Of a stretch of DNA of 64,000 nt, positions 50,501 through 57,721 are shown in pieces. Every line of letters starts with the position of its first letter. The first letter of the stretch is position 1. The stretch covers positions 744,001 to 808,000 of the forward strand of contig OZ037885.1 in the NCBI GenBank assembly GCA_964035575.1. The letters run 5' to 3'. Under the pieces are notes generated by a model. It did not search any database. It had not been told where the DNA came from and worked only from the letters and a program-made list of their open reading frames with translations. Both the position numbers and the translations under genes were made by a program. Origin of the DNA: Rhynchopus sp. YZ270_cl-10 (Eukaryota > Euglenozoa > Diplonemea > Diplonemida > Diplonemidae).

Positions 50501-51468
50501 GCATCCTACAAGGCTTTGCTGCAATAGTCTTCGCAAAGAACCTCCTCGCACACCGCCGTGCAGCCCTCCTCCTCGAACAGCAAGAGTACATCGCCGCTAC
50601 CCACATCCAAGCCTTCACCCGCACCGCCCTCGCAAAGCAACATATGACATCCGCAACCCAACTCATCTCCAAAGTCTTCCGTGGAGCATTATGCCGCAGC
50701 AGACTCCACCTCACATCCAACGTATTGACCATCCAATCATGTGGCCGTGCATTGTTCTCACGTTGTGGTACTGCAATGCATGCGGGTTTTGTGAAGAACG
50801 TCATAACACTCCAAAGCTTCGCGAAATACGTTATTTCGAGAAACATCGTTGCAGCGAAGAGAGAAAAGGTGCTACGGAGGAGACGACGCAGGGCCGCGGT
50901 ACGGTGTTTGCAGCGTGTTGGGCGGGGGTTGGCACAGAGGGTGGGGATGACAACCCAAGGAGGCACGGTAGCAAAACGACCTCACCCACCCCCAGCTGTG
51001 GCGATACAGTACCCGGCACGACGACGCTCAATCCTAGACCCCATCAACGTCAGCAGGGCGCTGTTCCCCTCCCCACAGAAGCAGCCCCACGCACCACCCC
51101 GCGCTTCCTTGGCTGAGGCCTCTGCGAGACACAGAGGCGCTGTGTCGCCTTCTCCATACACAGCTGTACCCCACCCCCCTCCTGTACGCAAGCCACGTGC
51201 CCGTCCGCAAGGGACAACAGGGATAAAGGTGATGCAGTTGGTCGATGATTGGAGACATATGGAGGACAGACACCGCAAGCTTACCGCACCGCAGAAGGGG
51301 CGTGCGTATCAAGAAGCGAGGAATGTCATTAAGGAGGAGGGTGGCGGAGGTGGTGGAGGTGGTGGTGGGCCCTATGCAGCTAAGCTAGAAGGCGTGCACG
51401 GTAGGGCATCATCACCAGTGAGGAAGCCTGTGCGAAGACATGGGTTTCTCCCTCCATTAGTGAGTTGA
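47542..51468 (+). CDS. Large IQ-repeat protein with internal LDLL repeats
   Basis: A single-exon frame of 1308 residues, ATG one base after CTTTAAG. IQ-type helices occur near the N-terminus (about residues 11-95: VLQRFYRR, VVQSAYRCR, LLQRLGRALFSR) and as a cluster of about eight near 880-1140 (LRIQGFSR, VQIQRTVRASLCRR, RILQGFAAIV, THIQAFTR, LISKVFRGALCR, LTIQSCGRALFSR, ITLQSFAKYV, RCLQRVGRGLAQR). These usually bind calmodulin or centrin-like light chains. The middle (about 390-665) has a duplicated block HSDAID.LLA...HEGLDLLATACFADFKLNRV (about 392-427 and 505-540) and further G-[LMI]-D-LL repeats. A triple PQNSMQ/PQNGMQ repeat (about 686-750) and a poly-Gly run (about 1268) follow. No kinase, myosin or CH domain. 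A cytoskeletal or centriolar scaffold is plausible but unproven. Confidence 0.85.
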   Translation: MSDGELQCEVNNAVLVLQRFYRRSNARSGAATKRSMRHEEATRIRESEAAVVVQSAYRCRIASRKRCLQSHATQTLLLQRLGRALFSRISLQTLSNTHPYLLSLRLLFRTTPLAGLPLTGLALCSSSSPESKDLIAILQSESELHSHSGYKGLLTLAEAVMGVGEIAAPLPISPQMEEREENTWSGVDEEVPEIENVSPKGDWIDPFSMTLILDNDLGIIEPGADFSRSGGMDAIMRSQCRASPLLALQALQTSHKKVESRRWAKELCDPLRHPMLYTLFCDPDEVQGLRWLQNASDIPLPFINFLVDTNSDGQSEKGGNVFGRGQPRLNFEASDMQFAESIILPRTLCINEVAKEAEEEVVNPIFEEPVIEVCCDPSEGVSGAAEGRENTHSDAIDHLLATCDSGVHEGLDLLATACFADFKLNRVKEAQEFAEGLAHLFADEGFDIESDHDIVAESDQADINAKAEEVEEPLQNPIIVMEPQTEEAVKDHLGVASNAMGQSPHSDAIDQLLASCGYDAHEGLDLLATACFADFKLNRVVSRVHDEAGKPTKRLDLLGMLVLSSSRGECRGIDLLAESRRIGGVELLLLAGCSAECHPGLDLLKAIVSPETRKKLGSHGMDLLAVSAPPTPGASLIVASTARSWRGLEMLDASRSQERNTWGMPSPSPGLDLLGFSVLSTSAAKPQNSMQAHTAASQHDFTLDPAAPQKTKPQNGMQGHAAQANTLNSLLNGTEPQNSMQVHMATVHDPAALSVGGGVGPCPVQVLSSLCEGEALRALACVAGSAGRYTTALQLLAAEAPIGHLPALTMLRSMPAHRTPTPDITCDAASLTSSGSGVLYRNESSSADSLFSIVSANLEAPAATVATHTLISVALGYHTRRHLFAEHSKRRLRSVLSGYAARRHLGRLVVEHAVLRIQGFSRVVTARRAVLDKTEARDLFIRQGFRENAAVQIQRTVRASLCRRRINRLQAEQEAEAKAELETCAARILQGFAAIVFAKNLLAHRRAALLLEQQEYIAATHIQAFTRTALAKQHMTSATQLISKVFRGALCRSRLHLTSNVLTIQSCGRALFSRCGTAMHAGFVKNVITLQSFAKYVISRNIVAAKREKVLRRRRRRAAVRCLQRVGRGLAQRVGMTTQGGTVAKRPHPPPAVAIQYPARRRSILDPINVSRALFPSPQKQPHAPPRASLAEASARHRGAVSPSPYTAVPHPPPVRKPRARPQGTTGIKVMQLVDDWRHMEDRHRKLTAPQKGRAYQEARNVIKEEGGGGGGGGGGPYAAKLEGVHGRASSPVRKPVRRHGFLPPLVS

Positions 51469-51544
51469 GGACCAAGGGGTATTGAGGGGAGGGGGGGATT
51501 TATTTGAAGAATGCATGGGTGTTTATCGAAACTCTTTTTTTTTT

Positions 51545-51665
51545 AAATGTATACCTCGAAAATGGATGGCCCGTATGGTTGAGGGGGGGTCCACCTACGG
51601 TGCATTGGTAATGTACCCAAAAGGTACACTGTTTCATGAGAGGGCTTTGTATTTGAAGTGAGACC
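51545..51665 (+). repeat. Composite structured module (two joined repeat units)
   Basis: A copy of the CGAAAATGGATG-type structured unit (51545-51620) joined directly to GGTACACTGTTTCATGAGAGGG-type unit (51622-51665). The same junction, CATGTACC then AAGGTACACTGT, is present at 56798 and 62090. Confidence 0.65.
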
Positions 51666-51944
51666 TTTTGCTTTGTTTTGAAAAGTGCTTATTTTTGTTT
51701 TTGCTTTTTTTTGCTGTTGCCTCTTTTTTTCCTGCTTTTTTCCCCTGCATTTCTGTGCAAAAAAAGAGTGGGTAAAGGGGGTAAAATCCGGTCAGAGGTG
51801 AAGAACAGATCTTCCGCAAGCCATGACCTCTTTTTTTTTTGCTTTAGGTGACCTACGGTGGGTTATTTGCCAATTTATATTTTTTCCCACCTATCCCTCT
51901 GTCCTGAGCCTTCACAGACCAGGTGCAGAGGGGAAACAACAATG

Positions 51945-52073
51945 TTGGTGCTCCTGAAATAAAAAATACCAAGTACGCAACAACTACGCAATATAGGGTA
52001 TTCCTGTATTTTTTTTTTTTTTGTGCACAAAGTGCGCAACAAGTACGCAAAATGGGGTTTTCAGGAGCACCAA
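51945..52073. mobile_element. 129-bp TIR mini-element
   Basis: TTGGTGCTCCTGAAA at 51945-51959 is the exact inverse of 52059-52073. ATG flanks both sides and may be a 3-base target duplication. The interior has two direct AGTACGCAACAA-like repeats and a T run. Confidence 0.65.
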
Positions 52074-52417
52074 ATGTGGTGTATTGTTCTCTCTCTTTGA
52101 ATATGGGTATGCTCACCTCTCAAATTTTCTACTCCCTCCCCCTCCTCTTTTATATTTCGTGCCTGAAAAAATACCAGAATTCAATTTCTAATTTATCAAA
52201 ACAAAAAAACCCCCCCCTCTTTTATATTTCGTTGTTCTGGTCCCTTACGGTGCTGGAGATTTTGGTTTTTTTTTGTGTTCCCTCCTCCTCTTTTGTCTTC
52301 TGTTGGTCTATCTCTTTTTTTTGGGGAGGGGGTTCACTTTTTAGGGTTCCCCCTTTGCTTATATTATTGCCTGTAGTATGATCTCCGATAAACACACACC
52401 CCACCCCCACCCCTAAT

Positions 52418-52508
52418 GGTGGCAGTATTGTGATGGGAGCCCATTGGAATACGAAAAATACATCACAATACACGTATTCCAATGGACTTCCATCACAATA
52501 CTGCCACC
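52418..52508. repeat. 91-bp long hairpin
   Basis: GGTGGCAGTATTGTGATGG (52418 on) and inner CCATTGGAATACG pair with CGTATTCCAATGG and CCATCACAATACTGCCACC ending at 52508; about 35 paired bases with one or two mismatches. MITE-like. Confidence 0.75.
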
Positions 52509-52926
52509 GTTACCCACCCCTACCTCTCTTTTCCACTGATAGCACTGCCCAACCTTTCATTTTTTTCCATCATCCCTGACAACAAAATGGGAGCCAGCGC
52601 AGCTCGCACAGCTGATGCTGTGCGATAACGAATATGATAAGGTGACTAAGAGGCTTCGGATCATCTTATAAACTTTTTTCTTTTGTCACCTCATGAAATG
52701 AAGGAGGAAATAGAAACAACGCACTTTGAACACACTTTGCGGTTCTAGGGACGAACCGCACTGCAGAGCCACTCCTCACCCAAACAGGTCGAGGTGTGTG
52801 CGTTTCACCACAACCTCTCCCATGGGTTTTATCGTGTGATGAGTGTTAAGTTTCTATTTTTTTTTTTTTTTTTTTTAAACCCCTTTTCGATTTTGACACT
52901 TAGAGAATACACAAAAAAAATTTAAA

Positions 52927-53586
52927 ATGGGGCTTAAACCAGCGATGTTAGGAAAATGTATTGCACCTGGGAAGCAGCATTTGATGTTCGGGAAGTGGGA
53001 TGCGTATATTCCGTACTCCTACATGCCTCGTATCCTCTCTGTGTTCAGTAGACGTACCATGCTTGGTTTGATTCGTCGCAATGAATTCCAGATGGCGCAG
53101 TACCGCAAGCCGGTGATGTGCTCTGAGGCTGTTCTCACGGGGTTGAAGTTCTTTGAGGGAAATGACGTTCTGACAGCGCGGGCGGACAGTCAAAAGTTCC
53201 CTGTATTTAATACTACTGAGGGGGAGGTGGAGTTGAAGGGGCAGATGGTGATTATGTCGTGTCTGGCGCCGTCGTGCGATGAGTACGTCGTTGCGATGAA
53301 GGAATGGGCAGATGCGTACAAAGGGAAGGTGTCGGTGCTGCATGTGTCCGATATGATTGAGAGCTGTGCGTTGCTGAACAAGGCCACCCCTGAGTTGTCG
53401 CACCTCAAAGAATACTTCAGTGTGACAGCAGACTGCAGACACGCCTACGAGCTCCTCGCAACCAACAACCGTCTCGTCCCCTACGTATTTATAGTAGACG
53501 AACAAGGCTTCATCCGCTGGCGTTCCTGCTGGCAACCAACCGAAAGGGAAAAGAACGTTCTTGCGCATGACTGGTCATTGGATTGA
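52927..53586 (+). CDS. ATP10-like mitochondrial ATP synthase assembly factor
   Basis: A 219-residue protein. The N-terminus (about 1-50) is basic and amphipathic and could act as a mitochondrial targeting region. The second half fits the ATP10 family, a thioredoxin-like fold protein that helps assemble the Fo part of ATP synthase: SQKFPVFNTTEGEVELKGQM near 84-103, then a VIMSCLAPSCDEYV strand-helix, VSVLHVSDMIESCALLN near 135-151, and a LVPYVFIVDEQGFIRWRSCW segment near 188-207, which matches the ATP10 C-terminal signature of a strand followed by D-x-x-G-x-I-R-W. No CxxC redox motif is present, as usual in the family. The ATG follows a CTTAG acceptor at 52903. Single exon, TGA stop. Family match is by pattern recognition, so moderately strong. 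Confidence 0.75.
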   Translation: MGLKPAMLGKCIAPGKQHLMFGKWDAYIPYSYMPRILSVFSRRTMLGLIRRNEFQMAQYRKPVMCSEAVLTGLKFFEGNDVLTARADSQKFPVFNTTEGEVELKGQMVIMSCLAPSCDEYVVAMKEWADAYKGKVSVLHVSDMIESCALLNKATPELSHLKEYFSVTADCRHAYELLATNNRLVPYVFIVDEQGFIRWRSCWQPTEREKNVLAHDWSLD

Positions 53587-54425
53587 GGGTTTTTTTGGGG
53601 GGTTTTTTGGGATGACGAAGAAAAATATCCCCTTGAAATTGTTTTTCAAAGAAAATTTGAGGCGTCTGATGACGTCGTTTTAAGTTGTGGCATGAGAAGA
53701 AGAATACACAAGAGTTAGGAAACACCCCACCAAAACCCCCCATTTTTTTATTCAAGAGAATATTTCTTTTTCTGCCGTTGGGCAAGGATTTTAAGGGGTT
53801 TCTTTAGGTGACTAAGCGGTGCTGTTCTACCAGGGACACCTCCTCCCCTTGGGGTGTACCTGTACTTCTTGAGAAGAGTGGCCAATTCTATGTCAGGGAG
53901 CTACCAAAAAGGCGGGGGTGTACATGCACTGCCAAGCCGCACAGGGTCTTGGGAATGACTGGACGTCCTACCACGCAGTGTAGCCACCTGTGCAGAAGAA
54001 ATCCTCATGAATACTGATATATCCTTCGTCCTGGACACAGACAACAACGACGGACGTTCCTTGAGCTGAAGCATAGTTCTTGGAGCAAGTTACCTAGTGC
54101 CTTCCGCCCCCAGCTGCGTGTCGTGATGAGACAGAGTGGAGGGGTGGTTCAGTTCTAAGGTGGCTTGAAAGCTCGAAAGACTTCGGATATTCTTATCTTA
54201 CGAAAACCCTCCCGACCCACTCCGTTTCTCTTCGGAGTCAAGACGACAATTCTACTTCGTGTGGAAGCAGTCCATGAGCCGCTGTGAGCGTTGTCCAGGG
54301 GACTCGTGGAGGTGGGCTTTGGTTGCGTGCGAAGTATCGGTGTGTCCGTTCCCCTGACTTTGTGTGTGAAGCTTTGCACAAAAAGAAACACACACAAAAG
54401 ACACCACAGCAACACAAACCACACA
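53587..54425. other. Spacer with a duplicated tail of the ankyrin gene
   Basis: It includes CTAAGCGGTGCTG at 53811 (leader-hairpin left arm only), the ankyrin 3' end relic at 54040-54150, and a highly diverged leader-like stretch at 54160-54200 (GGCTTGAAAGCTCGAAAGAC, then TATCTTACGAAAAC). It ends with ACCACAG at 54409. Confidence 0.5.
54036..54152 (+). pseudogene. Relic of a second ankyrin gene copy (3' end and 3' UTR)
   Basis: ACAACAACGACGGACGTTC, TTGAGCTGAAGCATAGTTCTT, CTTCCGCCCCCAGCTGCG and GAGTGGAGG all recur in the same order at 56076-56180, which is the last coding bases, stop and 3' UTR of the ankyrin gene just downstream. Agreement is roughly 85-90 per cent with small indels. No ankyrin frame remains upstream of it, so it is the tail left from a tandem copy or a recombination product. 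Confidence 0.7.
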
Positions 54426-56099
54426 ATGCCAAAGCGAAGCACAGCCAGCACGGAGGCTCGAAAGAGAAGAAAGCTTTCTGCAGATGAGGTCTTGGAGGCT
54501 GTCAGGAACGGCGACACTGCTGCCGTGCGGGTGGCCCTTGAGAAGCTCCCTCCAGACAGCAAAACAGTCACCTTCGATGCTGTGCACGAGGCATGCAGAG
54601 GGAACCACGATGAATGCCTTGCACTGCTTCTTCTCTGTGTTGAGACAACGCAAGTGGGCTTTGGGACCTTGCTGAGTGAGTGTGTCCACACAGACCACGT
54701 TGCGTGCACGGAGGTCCTCTTGCAGCATTGGAAGTCCGTCTGCAGCAACGGGGCGTGTGTCCGGTTAGCTGGACCCGTAAGAGGTAAGACGACAGCAAGT
54801 GCCTGTCCGGCCATGTGGGTGGACCCTGCCGTGTGTCGCGTCTTTATTGATGCAGGTGCAGACATCGAGGCAAAGACGAGCAAGGGAAGACGTTCGCCTG
54901 TGCACTTTGCTTCCCGTTCAGGAGCACTCGAAGTTGTGAAGATGTTGGTCGAAGCAGGTGCAGGAGTGAATGTCACAGACTGCAAAGGAGACACGTGTCT
55001 TATCCTTGCGGTGCATAATGGACACACCGAGATTGTGCGCTATCTTGTGGGCTTGCCAGAGGTGGATGTGAATCACCGCAACAATGGCAACGAGACTGCG
55101 TTGGACTGTGCGGCGAACACAGGCCACACAGAAGTGGTGCGGATGTTGATTGATGCAGGTGCAGACATCGACACCAACAATGGCGGACATTCGCCTCTGC
55201 ACTGTGCCAGCGATTCAGGAGCACTCGAAGTTGTGAAGATGTTGGTCGAAGCAGGTGCAGGAGTGCGTCTTACAGACTTCCATGGACGCACGTGTCTTAT
55301 CCTTGCGGCGCGTAGTGGATCCACTGAGACTGTGCGCTATCTTGTGGGATTGCCGGAGGTGGACGTGAATCACTGTGACAGCAGCGACGAGACTGCGTTA
55401 CTCTGTGCGGCGAAGAACGGCCACACAGCAGTGGTGCAGGTGTTGATTGATGCAGGTGCAGACATCGACACCAACAATGGCGGACATTCGCCTCTGCAGT
55501 CTGTCAGCATTTCAGGCGCACTCGAAGTTGTGAAGACGTTGGTCAGAGCAGGTGCGGGAGTGAATGTCACAGACGAGGTTGGAGGCACGTGTCTTATCTA
55601 TGCGGCGTATCATGGACACACCGAGACTGTGCGCTATCTTGTGGGCTTGCCGGAGGTGGATGTGAATCACTGTGACAGCAGCGACGAGACTGCGTTGCAC
55701 TGTGCAGTGCAGTCTGGCCATCCAGACGTGGTGCAGGTCTTTATTGATACAGGTGCAGACATCGACACAAGGAACGAAGACGGACATTCGCCTCTGCACT
55801 CTGCCAGCGATTCTGGAGCACTCGAAGTTGTGAAGATGTTGGTCGAAGCAGGTGCGGGAGTGAATGCCACAGACGACGTTGGAGTCACGTGTCTTATCCT
55901 TGCGGCGATTAATGGACACACCGAGATTGTGCGCTATCTTGTGGGTTTGCCGGAGGTGGATGTGAATCGCCGAGACCGCAGCAACAACTGCACTGCATTG
56001 GACTGTGCGGCGAACAAAGGCCACACAGACATGGTGCAGGTGTTGATTGATGCAGGTGCCGTCAGGTACACAAACAACAACGACGGACGTTCTCCTTGA
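54426..56099 (+). CDS. Ankyrin-repeat protein with four recent 100-residue superunits
   Basis: The ATG at 54426 (MPKRSTAS) follows ACCACAG by 16 bases and gives 557 residues. A basic N-terminus (KRSTASTEARKRRK, possible nuclear signal) precedes about 110 residues of diverged ankyrin-like helices. From about residue 157 there are four superunits of about 99 residues, each three ankyrin repeats: SPLH.AS.SGALEVVKMLVEAGAGV, then TCLILAA..GHTEIVRYLVG, then a LPEVDVNH..TALDCAA..GHTxVVQVLIDAGADI repeat. The superunits (starting near 54895, 55192, 55489, 55789) are also highly alike at DNA level, a sign of recent unit duplication. The last repeat ends abruptly in DGRSP. Ankyrin arrays bind protein partners; no other domain shows the pathway. 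Single exon. Confidence 0.88.
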   Translation: MPKRSTASTEARKRRKLSADEVLEAVRNGDTAAVRVALEKLPPDSKTVTFDAVHEACRGNHDECLALLLLCVETTQVGFGTLLSECVHTDHVACTEVLLQHWKSVCSNGACVRLAGPVRGKTTASACPAMWVDPAVCRVFIDAGADIEAKTSKGRRSPVHFASRSGALEVVKMLVEAGAGVNVTDCKGDTCLILAVHNGHTEIVRYLVGLPEVDVNHRNNGNETALDCAANTGHTEVVRMLIDAGADIDTNNGGHSPLHCASDSGALEVVKMLVEAGAGVRLTDFHGRTCLILAARSGSTETVRYLVGLPEVDVNHCDSSDETALLCAAKNGHTAVVQVLIDAGADIDTNNGGHSPLQSVSISGALEVVKTLVRAGAGVNVTDEVGGTCLIYAAYHGHTETVRYLVGLPEVDVNHCDSSDETALHCAVQSGHPDVVQVFIDTGADIDTRNEDGHSPLHSASDSGALEVVKMLVEAGAGVNATDDVGVTCLILAAINGHTEIVRYLVGLPEVDVNRRDRSNNCTALDCAANKGHTDMVQVLIDAGAVRYTNNNDGRSP

Positions 56100-56682
56100 G
56101 CTGAAGCATAGTTCTTGGAGTAGCAAAGCTACCTTGCGCCTTCCGCCCCCAGCTGCGCGTCGTGCTGAGAAAGAGTGGAGGTGTTACAGCAAGAAGCCGT
56201 TATTTTAGTGAAATAATGCCATTTTTACTCATTTTTTGGGGCAAAACTGCCGAAACGCCCTATGGACCATCTGGCACCCCAGAAGAGCACAAAACACAAA
56301 AAAAGAGAAAACGAAAAGAGATGAAACATTCAATTTTTTTTTTGTTTTCTTTGGCATTAGCTCCCTTTTTTCAGTCAGCAGCAGAACCATGTCTTTCTCA
56401 TGACCAGGGCATGGCACGCCCGGAAAGACGGCACGAAACTCTTTCTTGAGATCTTGTACTGGGGTTTTTGCAAAAGCTGATTCTCCCCGTGCACTGTCTT
56501 CATGACAGCATAATTGCAAGCGTGGGTTTCAACTCTTGTTTCACCTTCCCGTGGGGTACTGCCGCAATATCATCGGATGTCGACACAACGGGGTGGGGTG
56601 GGGTGGGGGCAGAATGGGAGGGAAAGCAGTGTTCTTCGCTGCCATATACGACAGACGGTTTCATTCACATTCATTTGAAAGG

Positions 56683-56712
56683 GACCAAACGCACGAGAGG
56701 TTTAGGTTTGTA
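56683..56712 (+). repeat. Leader hairpin, AAAC/GTTT stem
   Basis: CCAAAC-GC-ACGAGAG-GTTTAGGTTTG. AAAC at 56687-56690 pairs with GTTT at 56700-56703; loop text ACGAGAG is unchanged while the stem differs from CTAAGC/GCTTAG. Confidence 0.6.
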
Positions 56713-56734
56713 TGATAAAAACATTTTCTGAGGG

Positions 56735-56830
56735 TCTCAGATAAGCACGAAATGGATGTACTGCATAGTTGGTTACCCAGGGGTACCGATCATGTACCAA
56801 GGTACACTGTCACGAGAGGGGTGTTCACGC
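56735..56830 (+). repeat. Composite structured module
   Basis: GCACGAAATGGATGTACTGC, a GGTTACC-CAG-GGGTACC hairpin, GATCATGTACC, then AAGGTACACTGTCACGAGAGGGG. Same layout as 51545 and 62020. Confidence 0.65.
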
Positions 56831-57721
56831 AGGGAGACGCAGAGCGGTGTGGGAAGGAAGGGAGGGGAGGGGTTCTCAAAGACCGAAGATGGGCCTGCTC
56901 TGCGGGTACTGAATAGATTCCTTTGGTGATGGGGAAGGGGGAAGGGGAAGGGGAAGGGAGGATGGGGATTCCGCTGTTTTGTAGGTTTTGTGTCTGTGCC
57001 AGTTTGGGAGTGGGTGCATTGGGTACTGTAGTGGGCACATAGTTGATGCATTGTGTTGCAATGTGCGCACGCTAGGCAGGCTGTAGTGAATGGGCGGGGA
57101 AACGGGGATGTGTACTTGAAGACAGTTGTCCAGGCCTGGGTGATGATGGTGGGGTTGGCACAGACGTGAGAAGCATATTGCACAGAGTTCGCAAGCCAGG
57201 TTGCGGTGTCGTGATGAACGAGACGTTCGTGTGGCGACAGTCTGTTCCCCTGTGGTAATGGCCACCGAGTGGCGGGTAGTGGGTCCCCTTTTGAGGGTTT
57301 TCTCACGATACACCAGTTGGCTAACATAGACTCGTATGGTTACCCAACCAGTCGACTGTCTCGCTTAGGCATACTGTGTGGTGCGTAGGTGCTTTGAAGC
57401 ACACCTTGGGTGAGGTCTGGGCAGGGGGCCTAGTCTTGAGCGTTGTTCACTTCCTCACGGTGGGAATGCACGGCCGTTGTTGGTTGTAAGCCAGGTACTG
57501 TACACTCTGTCGTCCTCTGTGGATCGACAGAGGGGTCGACCATTGGCGACATCGTGGATGTCACGTTGAAGACGGGGCGACTTAGGTGGGCTATGTGGGT
57601 GTGGTCTGCTGTGGGAAGGGGCAGGGGGGTAGAACAGAACAGGAGTAGTGGGCGACATGAACACACACCTCCTCCTTCTCAGGTAACTTCGACCACTTTA
57701 GCGAACACTTTTTTTGTATCA

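Larger units (their letters stand above)
51469..52926. other. Spacer upstream of ATP10-like gene
   Basis: It contains a composite structured module (51545-51665), a 129-bp TIR unit (51945-52073), a 91-bp hairpin (52418-52508), a shortened leader hairpin (52641-52675), an 8-bp stem TGCGGTTC/GAACCGCA near 52738-52760, a T run at 52857-52876 and a CTTAG acceptor at 52903. Confidence 0.55.
56100..57721. other. Spacer upstream of TMEM43 gene
   Basis: It contains a leader hairpin at 56683-56706, a composite structured module at 56735-56830, a GGGGAA microsatellite at about 56932-56965, and a GC-rich block (56970-57340) whose minus strand has a 184-codon frame with a few His/Cys but no recognised domain. 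The frame 57443-57721 on the + strand is the 5' leader read through. The acceptor TTCTCAG ends at 57682. Confidence 0.5.

Noticed and set aside
52738-52760. TGCGGTTC/GAACCGCA hairpin as a tRNA T-arm (also similar at about 6909-6925)
   Set aside because: No acceptor, D-arm or anticodon arm at proper distance; treated as an isolated hairpin.
54155-55027. 290-residue minus-strand frame opposite the ankyrin gene
   Set aside because: Antisense of clear ankyrin repeats with GC-rich codons; its own sequence shows no domain.
56773-57327. 184-residue minus-strand frame in the TMEM43 upstream spacer
   Set aside because: Half of it is Pro-Phe repeats from a GGGGAA microsatellite and it overlaps a composite repeat module; the remainder has a few Cys/His but no recognised domain. 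Kept only as a note.
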